This document shows, one piece after another, positions 23,384 through 31,995 of a stretch of DNA of 64,000 nucleotides. Numbering within the stretch: position 1 is the stretch's first letter; the number at the start of each line of letters is the position of its first letter. Under the pieces are notes generated by a model. That model did not search any database, was not told the DNA's origin, and worked only from the letters and a program-made list of their open reading frames with translations. Position numbers and translations under genes: made by a program. Origin of the DNA: an uncultured Succinivibrio sp. (lineage in GTDB: Bacteria > Pseudomonadota > Gammaproteobacteria > Enterobacterales > Succinivibrionaceae); assembly GCA_900770725.1 (NCBI GenBank), contig CAAGLL010000019.1:17271-81270 (forward strand). Direction: 5' to 3'.

Positions 23384-24367
23384 ATGGACAAATTAGAGGA
23401 AGCCAGGGACAACGGCGTAAAGGCCGCCGCTGCCGCCTCGGATCTGCAGGCCCTGGACGCGGTCAGGGTCGATTATCTTGGAAAGAAGGGCGTGTTCGCC
23501 GGCTTCATGCGCGAGCTTGGGACCCTCTCCAAGGAAGAGCGCCCGGCCCGCGGCGCGGTGATCAACGCCGCCCGCCAGGCCGTGGCCGACGCCATACAGT
23601 CGCGCCATGACGAGATGGAGCGCGCGGAGCTTGAGAAGAAGCTCAGCTCCGAGACGGTCGACATCTCGCTGCCCGGCCGCCGCGATGCGGAAGGCACCAT
23701 CCACCCGGTCAGCCGCACCGTGCAGCGCATCCGCGAGCTCTTCGGCTCGATGGGCTTCGACGTGGTCGGCGGCCCGGAGATCGAGGACGACTACCACAAC
23801 TTCGACGCGCTGAACCTGCCGCCCAACCACCCGGCGCGCGCGTCGCACGACACCTTCATGCTCGAGAACGGGCTCCTGCTGCGCTCCCAGACCTCCTCGG
23901 TGCAGATCCGCTGCATGGAAGTCCAGAAGCCGCCCATCAGGATGATCGCCCCGGGCAGGGTCTACCGCAACGACTACGACATGACCCACACCCCGATGTT
24001 CCATCAGGTCGAAGGCCTGGTGGTCGATGAGAACGTCTCGTTCTCCGACTTAAAGGGCGTGCTCCACACCTTCCTCCTCAACTTCTTCGAGGAGGAGCTC
24101 GAGGTGCGCTTCCGCCCCTCCTACTTCCCGTTCACCGAGCCGTCGGCCGAGGCTGATCTGAGGCGCAAGGGCGGCAAGTGGCTCGAGGTGCTCGGCTGCG
24201 GCATGGTCCACCCCAACGTGCTGCGCAACCTGGGCATCGACACCGACAGGTACACCGGCTACGCGTTCGGCATGGGCATCGAAAGGCTGACCATGCTGCG
24301 CTACGGCGTGAACGACCTGCGCGCGTTCTTCGAGAACGATCTGCGCTTCCTCAGGCAGTTTGCCTGA
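23384..24367 (+). CDS. pheS: Phenylalanyl-tRNA synthetase alpha subunit
   Basis: 327 aa, as in E. coli. Class II catalytic subunit: coiled-coil tRNA-binding arm (1-85), DISLPGRR linker, motif 2 (RMIAPGRVYRNDYDMTHTPMFHQVEGL) and motif 3 (YAFGMGIERLTMLRYG). The Ala in the phenylalanine pocket region GYAFGMG follows the normal family pattern. Charges tRNA-Phe as a2b2 with PheT, which starts 36 bases downstream. Confidence 0.97.
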   Translation: MDKLEEARDNGVKAAAAASDLQALDAVRVDYLGKKGVFAGFMRELGTLSKEERPARGAVINAARQAVADAIQSRHDEMERAELEKKLSSETVDISLPGRRDAEGTIHPVSRTVQRIRELFGSMGFDVVGGPEIEDDYHNFDALNLPPNHPARASHDTFMLENGLLLRSQTSSVQIRCMEVQKPPIRMIAPGRVYRNDYDMTHTPMFHQVEGLVVDENVSFSDLKGVLHTFLLNFFEEELEVRFRPSYFPFTEPSAEADLRRKGGKWLEVLGCGMVHPNVLRNLGIDTDRYTGYAFGMGIERLTMLRYGVNDLRAFFENDLRFLRQFA

Positions 24368-24403
24368 ATGCGGCCACCACGGATTTAGGAAGAAGACAGA
24401 ATC

Positions 24404-26782
24404 ATGCTATTCAACAAGAGATGGGTTGACGAACTGGTCCCCAACAAGCTCAGCTCCGAGGAGCTGTGCGACCGCATCACCATGTCCGGCCTCGAGGTCG
24501 ACACCGCCTCAGCCCCCTGCGGCAAGTTTGAAAAGGTCGTCGTGGCCAAGGTGCTCGAGTGCGTCCCGCACCCGGACTCCGACCACATGCACGTCACCAA
24601 GGTCGACGCCGGCACCGGCGAGATCCTCCAGATAGTCTGCGGCGCTCCGAACGTGCGCGCGGGCCTCAAGACCTGCTGCGCGCTCATCGGCGGATGCGTC
24701 GGCGACATGAAGATGAAGCCCGCGAAGCTTCGCGGCGTCGAGTCCTTCGGCATGCTCTGCTCCTACAAGGAGCTGGGCATGGCCGAGGAGTCCGACGGCA
24801 TCATCGAGCTGCCGGACGACGCCCCGGTCGGCGCCGACGTCCACGACTACTTCAAGCTTGACGACACCGTGGTCGACGTGGACCTCACCACCAACCGCGC
24901 CGACTGCCTTGGCATCATGGGCATCGCCCGCGAGGTCGCGGTGCTCACCGGCCAGAAGCTCAAGGCCCCCGAGGTCAAGCCGGTCCCCGCCTCCATCGAC
25001 GACCGCTTCGAGGTCGACGTCGAGGACAAGGCCGCCTGCCCGCGCTACCTCTGCCGCGAGATCCGCAACGTCAACCAGAAGGCCAAGAGCCCGCTTTGGA
25101 TGACCGAGCGTCTGCGCCGCTGCGGGATCAGGCCCATCAGCCCCATCGTCGATGTCACCAACTACGTCATGCTCGAGTACAGCCAGCCGATGCACTCATT
25201 CGACCTGAGCATGCTCAAGGGCCGCATCGTCGTGAGGAAGGCCAATGAAGGCGAGAAGCTCCGCGTCCTCTCAGGCGAGGATCTCACGCTAAAGCCCAAC
25301 ACCCTGCTGGTCTGCGACAGCGAGGGCCCTGCGGCATTGGCAGGCATCTTCGGGGGCGAGAAGTCAGGGATCAGCGAGAATACCAAGGACGTGCTCCTCG
25401 AGAGCGCCTTCTTCGCGCCTGACGCCATCAAGGGCCGCGCCCGCGAGTACGGCTTGGACACCGAGGCTGCCCACCGCTTCGAGAGGGGCGTCGACCACGA
25501 CGGACAGCGCCGCGCCCTCGAGCGCGCCACGCAGCTGCTGCTCGACATCGCAGGAGGGCAGGCAGGCCCCATCACCGAGGCCGTGAGCGAGCAGGACATC
25601 CCGCAGCACAAGCCGATCCGCCTGCGCTACTCAAAGCTCGACCGCGTGCTCGGCGAGACCATCGACCGCAAGGCTGTCGTCGACATCCTCGATCGCCTCG
25701 AGCTCTCGCCGGTTGCCGACGACCAGGGCGTCACCTGCACCTCGCCGTCGTTCCGCTTCGACATCGCCATCGAGGAGGATCTCGTCGAGGAGGTCGCCAG
25801 GATCTACGGCTACGACTCGATCCCCGCCACCTCGCAGGTCGCTTCCCTCGTGATGAAGCCGCACCGCGAGGAGGACGTGGAGGATCGCGAGATCAAGCAG
25901 GCCCTGGTCTCCCGCGGCTACAGCGAGGCCATCACCTACTCCTTCACCCATCCTGACTGGATCAAGGCCTTCAACGACATCAGCCCGCTGATGCTCACCT
26001 CGCCGATCTCCCCTGAGCTCTCGGCGATGCGCACCACGCTGCTGCCGGCGCTCTGCGAGGCGGCCAAGTACAACCTCAACCGCCAGCAGAAGCGCGTGCG
26101 CCTGTTCGAGCAGGGGCTGCGCTACATCAAGGACGAGAAGGCCGAGAACGGCGTGCGCCAGGATCCAATGGTCGCAGGCGTCGCAGCCGGCGAGCGCTAC
26201 GACGAGACCTGGGGCATCAGGCAGCACAGCGTCGACTTCTTCGACATGAAGGGCGACGTCGAGCAGCTTCTCTCTGTCACCGCTGATCCCGAGGCCTTCG
26301 AGTTCAGGCGCACCACCGAGCGCGCGCTGCACCCGGGCCAGGGCGCCGACATCTACAAGGACGGCGTCAAGGTCGGCTTCGTCGGCATGCTCCACCCGAT
26401 CGCGATGAAGCAGCTCGGGCTCAAGGGCAAGGTCGGCGTGTTCGAGATCGAGCGCAAGGCCATCGCCTCCCGCGCCATCCCAGCCTACAAGCCGCTCTCG
26501 AAGTTCCCGTCGGTGCGCCGCGATTTCGCGTTCGTGATCTCCAAGGACGTCAGCGTCGCCGATCTGCTTGACGTGGTCCGCAGCAAGGCGGGCGCGCTGC
26601 TCGAGGACATGCTCGTGTTCGACGTGTTCGAGGACGAGAAGCTCGGCGGCAACCGCAGCGTGGCGCTGGGCGTGGTCCTGCGCGATCCTGCCCGCACGCT
26701 CGAGGACGCTCAGGTCGACGCGATCGCAAAGTCCATCGTTGAAGAGGCATCCGGCAAGCTCGGCGCGCAGCTTCGCTCTTAA
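24404..26782 (+). CDS. pheT: Phenylalanyl-tRNA synthetase beta subunit
   Basis: 792 aa, usual length. N-terminal OB/EMAP-like tRNA-binding domain (KVVVAKVLECVPHPDSDHMHVTKVDAG begins about 43), B3/B4 editing domain, B5 domain and a C-terminal ferredoxin-fold anticodon-binding domain (SKFPSVRRDFAFVI, about residues 700-792). Editing hydrolyses Tyr-tRNA-Phe. In many gammaproteobacteria ihfA follows pheT; here xseB does. Confidence 0.97.
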   Translation: MLFNKRWVDELVPNKLSSEELCDRITMSGLEVDTASAPCGKFEKVVVAKVLECVPHPDSDHMHVTKVDAGTGEILQIVCGAPNVRAGLKTCCALIGGCVGDMKMKPAKLRGVESFGMLCSYKELGMAEESDGIIELPDDAPVGADVHDYFKLDDTVVDVDLTTNRADCLGIMGIAREVAVLTGQKLKAPEVKPVPASIDDRFEVDVEDKAACPRYLCREIRNVNQKAKSPLWMTERLRRCGIRPISPIVDVTNYVMLEYSQPMHSFDLSMLKGRIVVRKANEGEKLRVLSGEDLTLKPNTLLVCDSEGPAALAGIFGGEKSGISENTKDVLLESAFFAPDAIKGRAREYGLDTEAAHRFERGVDHDGQRRALERATQLLLDIAGGQAGPITEAVSEQDIPQHKPIRLRYSKLDRVLGETIDRKAVVDILDRLELSPVADDQGVTCTSPSFRFDIAIEEDLVEEVARIYGYDSIPATSQVASLVMKPHREEDVEDREIKQALVSRGYSEAITYSFTHPDWIKAFNDISPLMLTSPISPELSAMRTTLLPALCEAAKYNLNRQQKRVRLFEQGLRYIKDEKAENGVRQDPMVAGVAAGERYDETWGIRQHSVDFFDMKGDVEQLLSVTADPEAFEFRRTTERALHPGQGADIYKDGVKVGFVGMLHPIAMKQLGLKGKVGVFEIERKAIASRAIPAYKPLSKFPSVRRDFAFVISKDVSVADLLDVVRSKAGALLEDMLVFDVFEDEKLGGNRSVALGVVLRDPARTLEDAQVDAIAKSIVEEASGKLGAQLRS

Positions 26783-26789
26783 CCCACCC

Positions 26790-26812
26790 GCCCCCGGGGC
26801 CTCCCCGGGGGC
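26790..26812 (+). terminator. Hairpin between pheT and xseB
   Basis: Perfect 10-bp GC stem (26790-26799 with 26803-26812), 3-base loop, 7 bases past pheT. No T-run, so partial termination at most. Confidence 0.45.
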
Positions 26813-26832
26813 ATTGCTCAAGGAGGCAAGCC

Positions 26833-27105
26833 TTGGCATCTGCAAAACCATCCGAGGAAAAGACGCTCGACGAGCTCATCAGGGAGCTTGAGTCCCAGGT
26901 CGAGAAGCTCGAGGGCGGCAACATGACCGTCGACGAGTCGATCAAGGCCTACATGGAAGGCATGAACACCGCCGTCAAGTGCAAGGCCATGCTCGACGAG
27001 ATGAACCAGAAGGTCACCATCGCCCGCGAGAAGGCCCGCAAGGCCATGGAAGATGCCGGCGCCCCCGCCCAGGACGGGCAGGCTCCGGAGGAAGGGCAGT
27101 GGTGA
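26833..27105 (+). CDS. xseB: Exonuclease VII small subunit
   Basis: 90 aa. TTG start with AAGGAGG (26820-26826) in front. The family core is complete: LDELIRELESQVEKLEGGNM, then SIKAYMEGM and a helical CKAMLDEMNQKV. With XseA it degrades single-stranded DNA in both directions. The C-terminal 15 residues are Pro/Gly/Gln-rich. Overlaps the ispA start by 4 bases, giving the classical xseB-ispA-dxs order. Confidence 0.93.
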   Translation: MASAKPSEEKTLDELIRELESQVEKLEGGNMTVDESIKAYMEGMNTAVKCKAMLDEMNQKVTIAREKARKAMEDAGAPAQDGQAPEEGQW

Positions 27106-27998
27106 GCGGGATGGAACTTGGCGCATTCGCATCATCGGTGCGGGAGCGCGTCACCTCGTTCATGCGCTCCTATGTCGATTCACTTTCAAACGACGTCCCT
27201 TCCTTGAAGGAAGGCGTGGCCTACGCGCTGCTCTTAGGCGGCAAGCGGGCCCGCCCGGTGCTGGCGTTCGCATCCGGGCGCCTCTACGGAACACCCGAGT
27301 CCATGCTCGACTACGCGGCAGCGGCCGTCGAGTGCGTGCACTCCTACTCGCTCGTCCACGACGACATGCCGGAGATGGACAACGACACGCTGCGCCGCGG
27401 CAACCCCACCGTCCACGTGAAGTTCGGCCAGGCCGGCGCATTGCTCATAGGCGACACATTGCAGGCCCTGGCCTTCCAGATCCTCTCCGATCCGCGCTCT
27501 GGCATGGCCCCGTCATCGTGCGCCAGGCTCACCAGCCTCCTCGCCTGCGGCGCAGGCTACGAGGGCATGTGCGGCGGCCAGTCGCTCGATCTTGAGGCCG
27601 AGCACCAGCACCTGGGGCTTACGCCCTTGCGCAAGCTGCACTCCAAGAAGACCGGCGCGCTCATCCGCGCGGCCGTGCTCATGGGGGCGCAGTGCGGCGG
27701 GGAGAGGGATCCCGGGGACATCAAGGCGCTCGACGCGTACGCGCGCCACGTGGGACTGGCCTTCCAGGTCTGGGATGACGTCATGGACGTCACCGAGGAC
27801 AGCGCGACGCTGGGCAAGAACGCGGGATCGGATCTTGAGAAGGAGAAGAGCACCTACCCATCGCTCCTGGGAATAGAAGGCGCCAAGCGCTGCGCCCGCG
27901 AGGCTGCAGACGCCGCCAAGGACGCGCTTTTGGCCATCAAGGGCGACACCTCGCTCCTCTCGCAGTTTGCCGACTTCACCGTCAGCAGGGATCACTGA
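27102..27998 (+). CDS. ispA: Farnesyl diphosphate synthase
   Basis: 298 aa from GTG 27102, chosen because GGAGGAAGG lies just upstream and the length matches E. coli IspA. Condenses IPP with DMAPP and GPP to FPP, the substrate for UppS and quinone side chains. Seen: GGKRARPVL, first aspartate-rich motif DDMPEMDNDTLRRG, GQSLDL, KTGALI, and second motif DDVMD. Five bases before dxs. Confidence 0.95.
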   Translation: MSGMELGAFASSVRERVTSFMRSYVDSLSNDVPSLKEGVAYALLLGGKRARPVLAFASGRLYGTPESMLDYAAAAVECVHSYSLVHDDMPEMDNDTLRRGNPTVHVKFGQAGALLIGDTLQALAFQILSDPRSGMAPSSCARLTSLLACGAGYEGMCGGQSLDLEAEHQHLGLTPLRKLHSKKTGALIRAAVLMGAQCGGERDPGDIKALDAYARHVGLAFQVWDDVMDVTEDSATLGKNAGSDLEKEKSTYPSLLGIEGAKRCAREAADAAKDALLAIKGDTSLLSQFADFTVSRDH

Positions 27999-28002
27999 GC
28001 GC

Positions 28003-29916
28003 ATGGGAAAGCTGCTTGAAAGCATAAACAGCCCCGAGGATCTGAGACAGCTCAGCGAAAGCGAGCTGCCCCAGCTGTGCGCAGAGCTTCGCGAGTACCT
28101 CATCGACACCGTGAGCAAGACCGCAGGCCACCTGGCCTCGGGCCTTGCCACCGTGGAGCTGGCCGTCGCCATCCACTACGTCTTCAACACGCCTGAGGAC
28201 AAGCTCGTGTGGGACGTGGGCCACCAGGCCTATCCCCACAAGATCCTCACAGGGCACCGCGACGAGCTCAAGACCATCCGCAAGAAGAACGGCCTGCACG
28301 CCTTCATCTGGCGCGGCGAGACCTCCTACGACCTCATAAGCACCGGCCACGCCTCGACCTCCATAGGCTCGGCGCTCGGGCTTGCCGTGGCCTCCAAGCG
28401 CCTGGGGCTTTCAAACGAGACGGTCGCCGTCATCGGCGACGGGGCGCTCTCAGGCGGGGCGGCCTACGAGGCGATGAACAACGCCGGCGAGATGAAGGAC
28501 CTCAACATGCTCGTGATCCTGAACGACAACGAGATGTCCATATCCCACAACGTCGGCGCCGTCGCCCGCCGCCTCACCACCATCCTGACCAACCCCCACT
28601 ACGTCAAGCTCATGAAGGGCGGCCAGCAGGTGCTGCGCAAGCTCCCGGCGATCCACGAGTTCGCGCTGCGCGCCCAGGAGCACGTCAAGGGCATGGTCAT
28701 GCCCGGCACGCTCTTCGAGGAGCTCGGCTTCAACTACTCAGGCCCGGTGGACGGGCACGACGTCCTGGGGCTCATCGCGGTGCTGCGCAACTTGAAGGCC
28801 ATCGGCGGGCTGCAGTTCCTGCACGTCTTCACGAAGAAGGGCAAGGGCTACGCGCCGGCCGAGGCAGATCCCACGGGCTACCACGGCGTGCCGGTGTTCG
28901 ATCCCGAGCACGGCATCGAGACCCCCAAGAACTCCGACCGCACCTTCTCATCGCAGTTCGGGCGCTGGCTGTGCCAGCGCGGGGCCATCGACAAGCGCCT
29001 GGCCGCGATCACGCCCGCGATGCGCGTGGGCTCTGGCATGTCGGAGTTCGCCGCCAGGTTCCCCGATCAGTTCTACGACGTCGGCATCGCCGAGCAGCAC
29101 GCGATGATCTTCGCGTCAGGGCTTGCCGCAGGCGGCCTCAAGCCGGTGGTCAACATCTACAGCACCTTCCTGCAGCGCGCCTACGACGGGATAATCCACG
29201 ACTGCGCGCTCCAGGATCTGCCGATCATGCTCTGCGTCGACCGCGGCGGCATCGTCGGCCCCGACGGCCCCTCGCACCAGGGCTGCTTTGACATCGCCTA
29301 CATGCGCACGGTGCCAAACCTCGTGATCATGGCCCCCTCGACCTTGGACGAGGAGTCGCTGATGCTCAACACAGGCTACGCGCTGGGGCATCCGTGCGTC
29401 GTGCGCTTTCCCCGCGCCGAGGGCGAGCGCTCGGGGCGCGAGGTCGGCCCTGGCGAGACCATCGAGATCGGGAAGGCGCGCGTGCTCACCGACCGCGGCG
29501 GCGATGTCGCCGTCGCCGCCTTCGGGCCGATTGCGGTCTCCCTTGAGAAGCCGTGCTCGGAGAGGGGGATCACGCTTGCCGACATGCGCTTCATAAAGCC
29601 CTTGGACTACGGCTTCCTGGACCGCGTCGGCAGGAGCTGCCGCGTGCTCATGACCGTGGAGGAAGGGGCGCGCGAGGGCGGGATCGGCGAGGAGATCGCA
29701 GCCTACTTCGAGGAGAAGGGCTACCGCTGCCGCGTGATCTGCGCGGGGATCCCAGACCGCTTCATCATGGAGGACTCGCGATCCTCGATCCTCCGGGAGC
29801 TCAGGCTCGACGCGGACGGGATCATGGAGCGGCTCAAGCCCTTCCTGGGCGGGTCGCCCCTTGATGACCAGTACGCCCTTCAAACCCATAAGGAGAAAAC
29901 CCATGCCGTCATTTGA
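28003..29916 (+). CDS. dxs: 1-deoxy-D-xylulose-5-phosphate synthase
   Basis: 637 aa from ATG 28003 (the frame is open upstream inside ispA). TPP enzyme joining pyruvate and glyceraldehyde-3-phosphate, the first step of the MEP pathway. Seen: GHQAYPHKILTGH, STGHASTSIG, the TPP motif GDGALSGGAAYEAMNNAG with NDNEMSIS, the catalytic Glu region DVGIAEQHAM, and DRGGIVGPDGPSHQG. Partner of dxr at 51.5 kb. Its last 14 bases overlap yajQ. Confidence 0.96.
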   Translation: MGKLLESINSPEDLRQLSESELPQLCAELREYLIDTVSKTAGHLASGLATVELAVAIHYVFNTPEDKLVWDVGHQAYPHKILTGHRDELKTIRKKNGLHAFIWRGETSYDLISTGHASTSIGSALGLAVASKRLGLSNETVAVIGDGALSGGAAYEAMNNAGEMKDLNMLVILNDNEMSISHNVGAVARRLTTILTNPHYVKLMKGGQQVLRKLPAIHEFALRAQEHVKGMVMPGTLFEELGFNYSGPVDGHDVLGLIAVLRNLKAIGGLQFLHVFTKKGKGYAPAEADPTGYHGVPVFDPEHGIETPKNSDRTFSSQFGRWLCQRGAIDKRLAAITPAMRVGSGMSEFAARFPDQFYDVGIAEQHAMIFASGLAAGGLKPVVNIYSTFLQRAYDGIIHDCALQDLPIMLCVDRGGIVGPDGPSHQGCFDIAYMRTVPNLVIMAPSTLDEESLMLNTGYALGHPCVVRFPRAEGERSGREVGPGETIEIGKARVLTDRGGDVAVAAFGPIAVSLEKPCSERGITLADMRFIKPLDYGFLDRVGRSCRVLMTVEEGAREGGIGEEIAAYFEEKGYRCRVICAGIPDRFIMEDSRSSILRELRLDADGIMERLKPFLGGSPLDDQYALQTHKEKTHAVI

Positions 29917-30391
29917 CATTGTTTCCAAGATCAAGAAGGACGAGGTCCAGAACGCGGTCGACAACGCCTCCCGCGAGCTTCAGGGCCGCTATGACTTCCG
30001 CGGCACCGAGTCCTCGTACACGCTCTCAAAGGAGAGCCTCGAGGTCAAGCTCGACGCCCCCGAGGAGTTTCAGATTCAGCAGATGGACGAGATCCTGAGG
30101 ACCAAGCTTGCCAAGCGCGGCATCGAGGCCGGCTCCGCCGAGTTCTCGGCGGTCACCCGCTCGGGCAAGCGCTCGGTGCAGACCGTGTCGTTCAAGCAGG
30201 GCATCGACAGGGATCTCGCTAAGAAGATCATCAAGATCATCAAGGACGCCAAGCTCAAGGTCGACCCGAAGATGGACGGCGACACCGTGCGCGTGACCGG
30301 CAAGAAGCGCGATGATCTCCAGGCGGCGATCGCATTGGTGCGCAAGGCCGAGATAGAGCAGCCGCTGCAGTTCGAGAACTTCAGGGACTGA
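29903..30391 (+). CDS. yajQ: YajQ family nucleotide-binding protein
   Basis: 162 aa from ATG 29903 (AAGGAG 7 bases upstream); earlier in-frame starts lie inside dxs. Begins MPSFDIVSKI, the family hallmark, and has NAVDNASRELQGRYDFRG, KQGIDRDLAKKIIKIIKD and the RVTGKKRDDLQ segment. YajQ/XC_3703 proteins have been described as cyclic-di-GMP-responsive; the role in this organism is unknown. Confidence 0.94.
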   Translation: MPSFDIVSKIKKDEVQNAVDNASRELQGRYDFRGTESSYTLSKESLEVKLDAPEEFQIQQMDEILRTKLAKRGIEAGSAEFSAVTRSGKRSVQTVSFKQGIDRDLAKKIIKIIKDAKLKVDPKMDGDTVRVTGKKRDDLQAAIALVRKAEIEQPLQFENFRD

Positions 30392-30398
30392 GATCCTG

Positions 30399-31655
30399 AT
30401 GGCGGGATCGCCCAGAAGCGCCCTTGCAGCGATCTTCTCGCCGAGGATGGGCGCGTGCCTCGTGCTCGGCTTCTCGTCGGGCATGCCGCTCTACGTGCTC
30501 ATCACCCTCCTTTCGGCCTTCCTGCGCAAGCAGGGGGCCGACCTGAGCGTCATCGGCTTCTTCTCGCTGGTGATGATCCCCTACACCTGGAAGTTCGCCT
30601 GGGCCCCGGTGCTCGACCGCTTCCAGATCCTCCGCTTGGGCCGCAGGCGCGGCTGGATCCTGCTTACGCAGATCCTGCTCATGGCCTCAATCGCGCTCAT
30701 GGGCCTCTGCGGCGGCCACATCGCCGCGGCGGCCTGGCTGGCCCTCGCCACCGCGGTGTGTTCGGCGACGCAGGACATCGCCATCGACGCCTTCCGCCGC
30801 GAGATCCTAAGCGACAGCGAGATGGGCCTTGGCAACTCGCTGTTCGTGAACGCCTACCGCGTCGCCGGCCTCGTGCCGGGCGGGCTTTCGCTAATACTTG
30901 CGCAGTTCCTGCCCTGGGGCGCGGTGTTCGCGCTCACCGCGCTGTGCCTGCTCCCGGGATTCCTCATCACGCTGCGCATGCATGAGAAGCCCTGCGCCGC
31001 CGCCCCGCGCACGCTCAAGGCCGCGGTGGTCGAGCCCTGGCGCGACTTCATCGGGCGCAACGGGATCCGCCACGCGCTGCTCATCATCGCCTTCGTGTTC
31101 TTCTACAAGCTGGGCGACTCGATGGCCACGGCGCTGGCAACGCCCTTCTACATCGACCTAGGCTACGATCTGGCGACCATCGGGATCATCGCCAAGAACG
31201 TGGGGCTGTGGTCCACGGTCGCAGGTGGGCTCCTGGGCGGGCTCTTCATGCTCAGGATCGGCATCAGCCGCGCGCTCTGGATCTTCGGGGCAGGGCAGAT
31301 GGCGACCATCGCCGCCTTCGCGCTGCTGGCGCACGCAGGCAAGTCCGGGGTGCCCTCGCTGTGGCTCTTCTCGCTAGCCGTGGGCGCCGAGGCCTTGGGC
31401 TCCGGGCTTGGCACCGCAGCCTTTGTCTCCTACATCGCCTCGGCCACCAACCCCGAGTACACCGCGACCCAGTTCGCGCTCCTCACCTCGCTCTCGGCAG
31501 TCCCGCGCACCTTCTGCAACGCGATGACCGGGATCCTCATAAACTCGCTTGGTTGGGAGAACTTCTTCATCCTCTGCGTATTTCTCGCCCTGCCGGGGAT
31601 GATCCTGCTGTTCTGGGTCGCTCCCCTGAAGCCTAGGCAGAAGGCCCCAGCATGA
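30399..31655 (+). CDS. ampG: Muropeptide permease AmpG
   Basis: 418 aa, 12 predicted membrane spans of the major facilitator type. N-terminal GFSSGMPLYVLITLLSAFLR and the KFAWAPVLDRF segment with the following ATQDIAIDAFRRE are AmpG signatures. Imports GlcNAc-anhydro-MurNAc peptides for cell-wall recycling. Only 7 bases after yajQ, so probably the last gene of the pheST-to-ampG run. It lacks the long C-terminal extension of the E. coli protein. The ribosome-binding site is poor. Confidence 0.88.
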   Translation: MAGSPRSALAAIFSPRMGACLVLGFSSGMPLYVLITLLSAFLRKQGADLSVIGFFSLVMIPYTWKFAWAPVLDRFQILRLGRRRGWILLTQILLMASIALMGLCGGHIAAAAWLALATAVCSATQDIAIDAFRREILSDSEMGLGNSLFVNAYRVAGLVPGGLSLILAQFLPWGAVFALTALCLLPGFLITLRMHEKPCAAAPRTLKAAVVEPWRDFIGRNGIRHALLIIAFVFFYKLGDSMATALATPFYIDLGYDLATIGIIAKNVGLWSTVAGGLLGGLFMLRIGISRALWIFGAGQMATIAAFALLAHAGKSGVPSLWLFSLAVGAEALGSGLGTAAFVSYIASATNPEYTATQFALLTSLSAVPRTFCNAMTGILINSLGWENFFILCVFLALPGMILLFWVAPLKPRQKAPA

Positions 31656-31995
31656 GAAGGCCATGCCTAGCAGGCCGGTTGCGGGCCATGCAATGCAAAC
31701 GCTTGCGGCACAGACTTTTTTGCAACTTTTGCACGCGATCAGCGTCCCATTTGGTATGGCGGAAAGGACGTTTTTCCCTGACATTTCACGGCTTCGCAAG
31801 CCGCTTTGCGCCATGCCTTAGCGCATTTCCTTAACCTTGACGCCTCACGGCCTTTTCCAAATTCTGTGATAAAATTTACCGGGTGCAAAAGCGCCCGGAG
31901 ATCACGTTTTTTTTCAAAAGAGAAGCCTGTTTTCCAAGCGCCGCATCCTTTGGGGCATCAATGCCCCGGGCATTTTTAAGTTGGAATCGTCACCT
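31656..31995 (+). promoter_or_regulatory. nqr promoter and structured leader
   Basis: 340 bases, AT-richer than its surroundings. An extended -10 promoter (TGATAAAAT, 31867-31875) lacks a good -35. The leader then has hairpin 1 (8 pairs, 31879-31886 with 31891-31898), an 8-T run at 31907-31914, and hairpin 2 (31952-31957 with 31962-31967, loop TCAA) followed nine bases later by T5. The 3' arm of hairpin 2 can also pair with the next bases (GGGCAT). This looks like an attenuator; nothing in it resembles a known riboswitch to me. The first 210 bases show nothing else. Confidence 0.45.

Noticed and set aside
31656..31866. Small gene upstream of nqrA
   Set aside because: A 60-codon open frame exists, but without ribosome-binding site or recognisable protein features.
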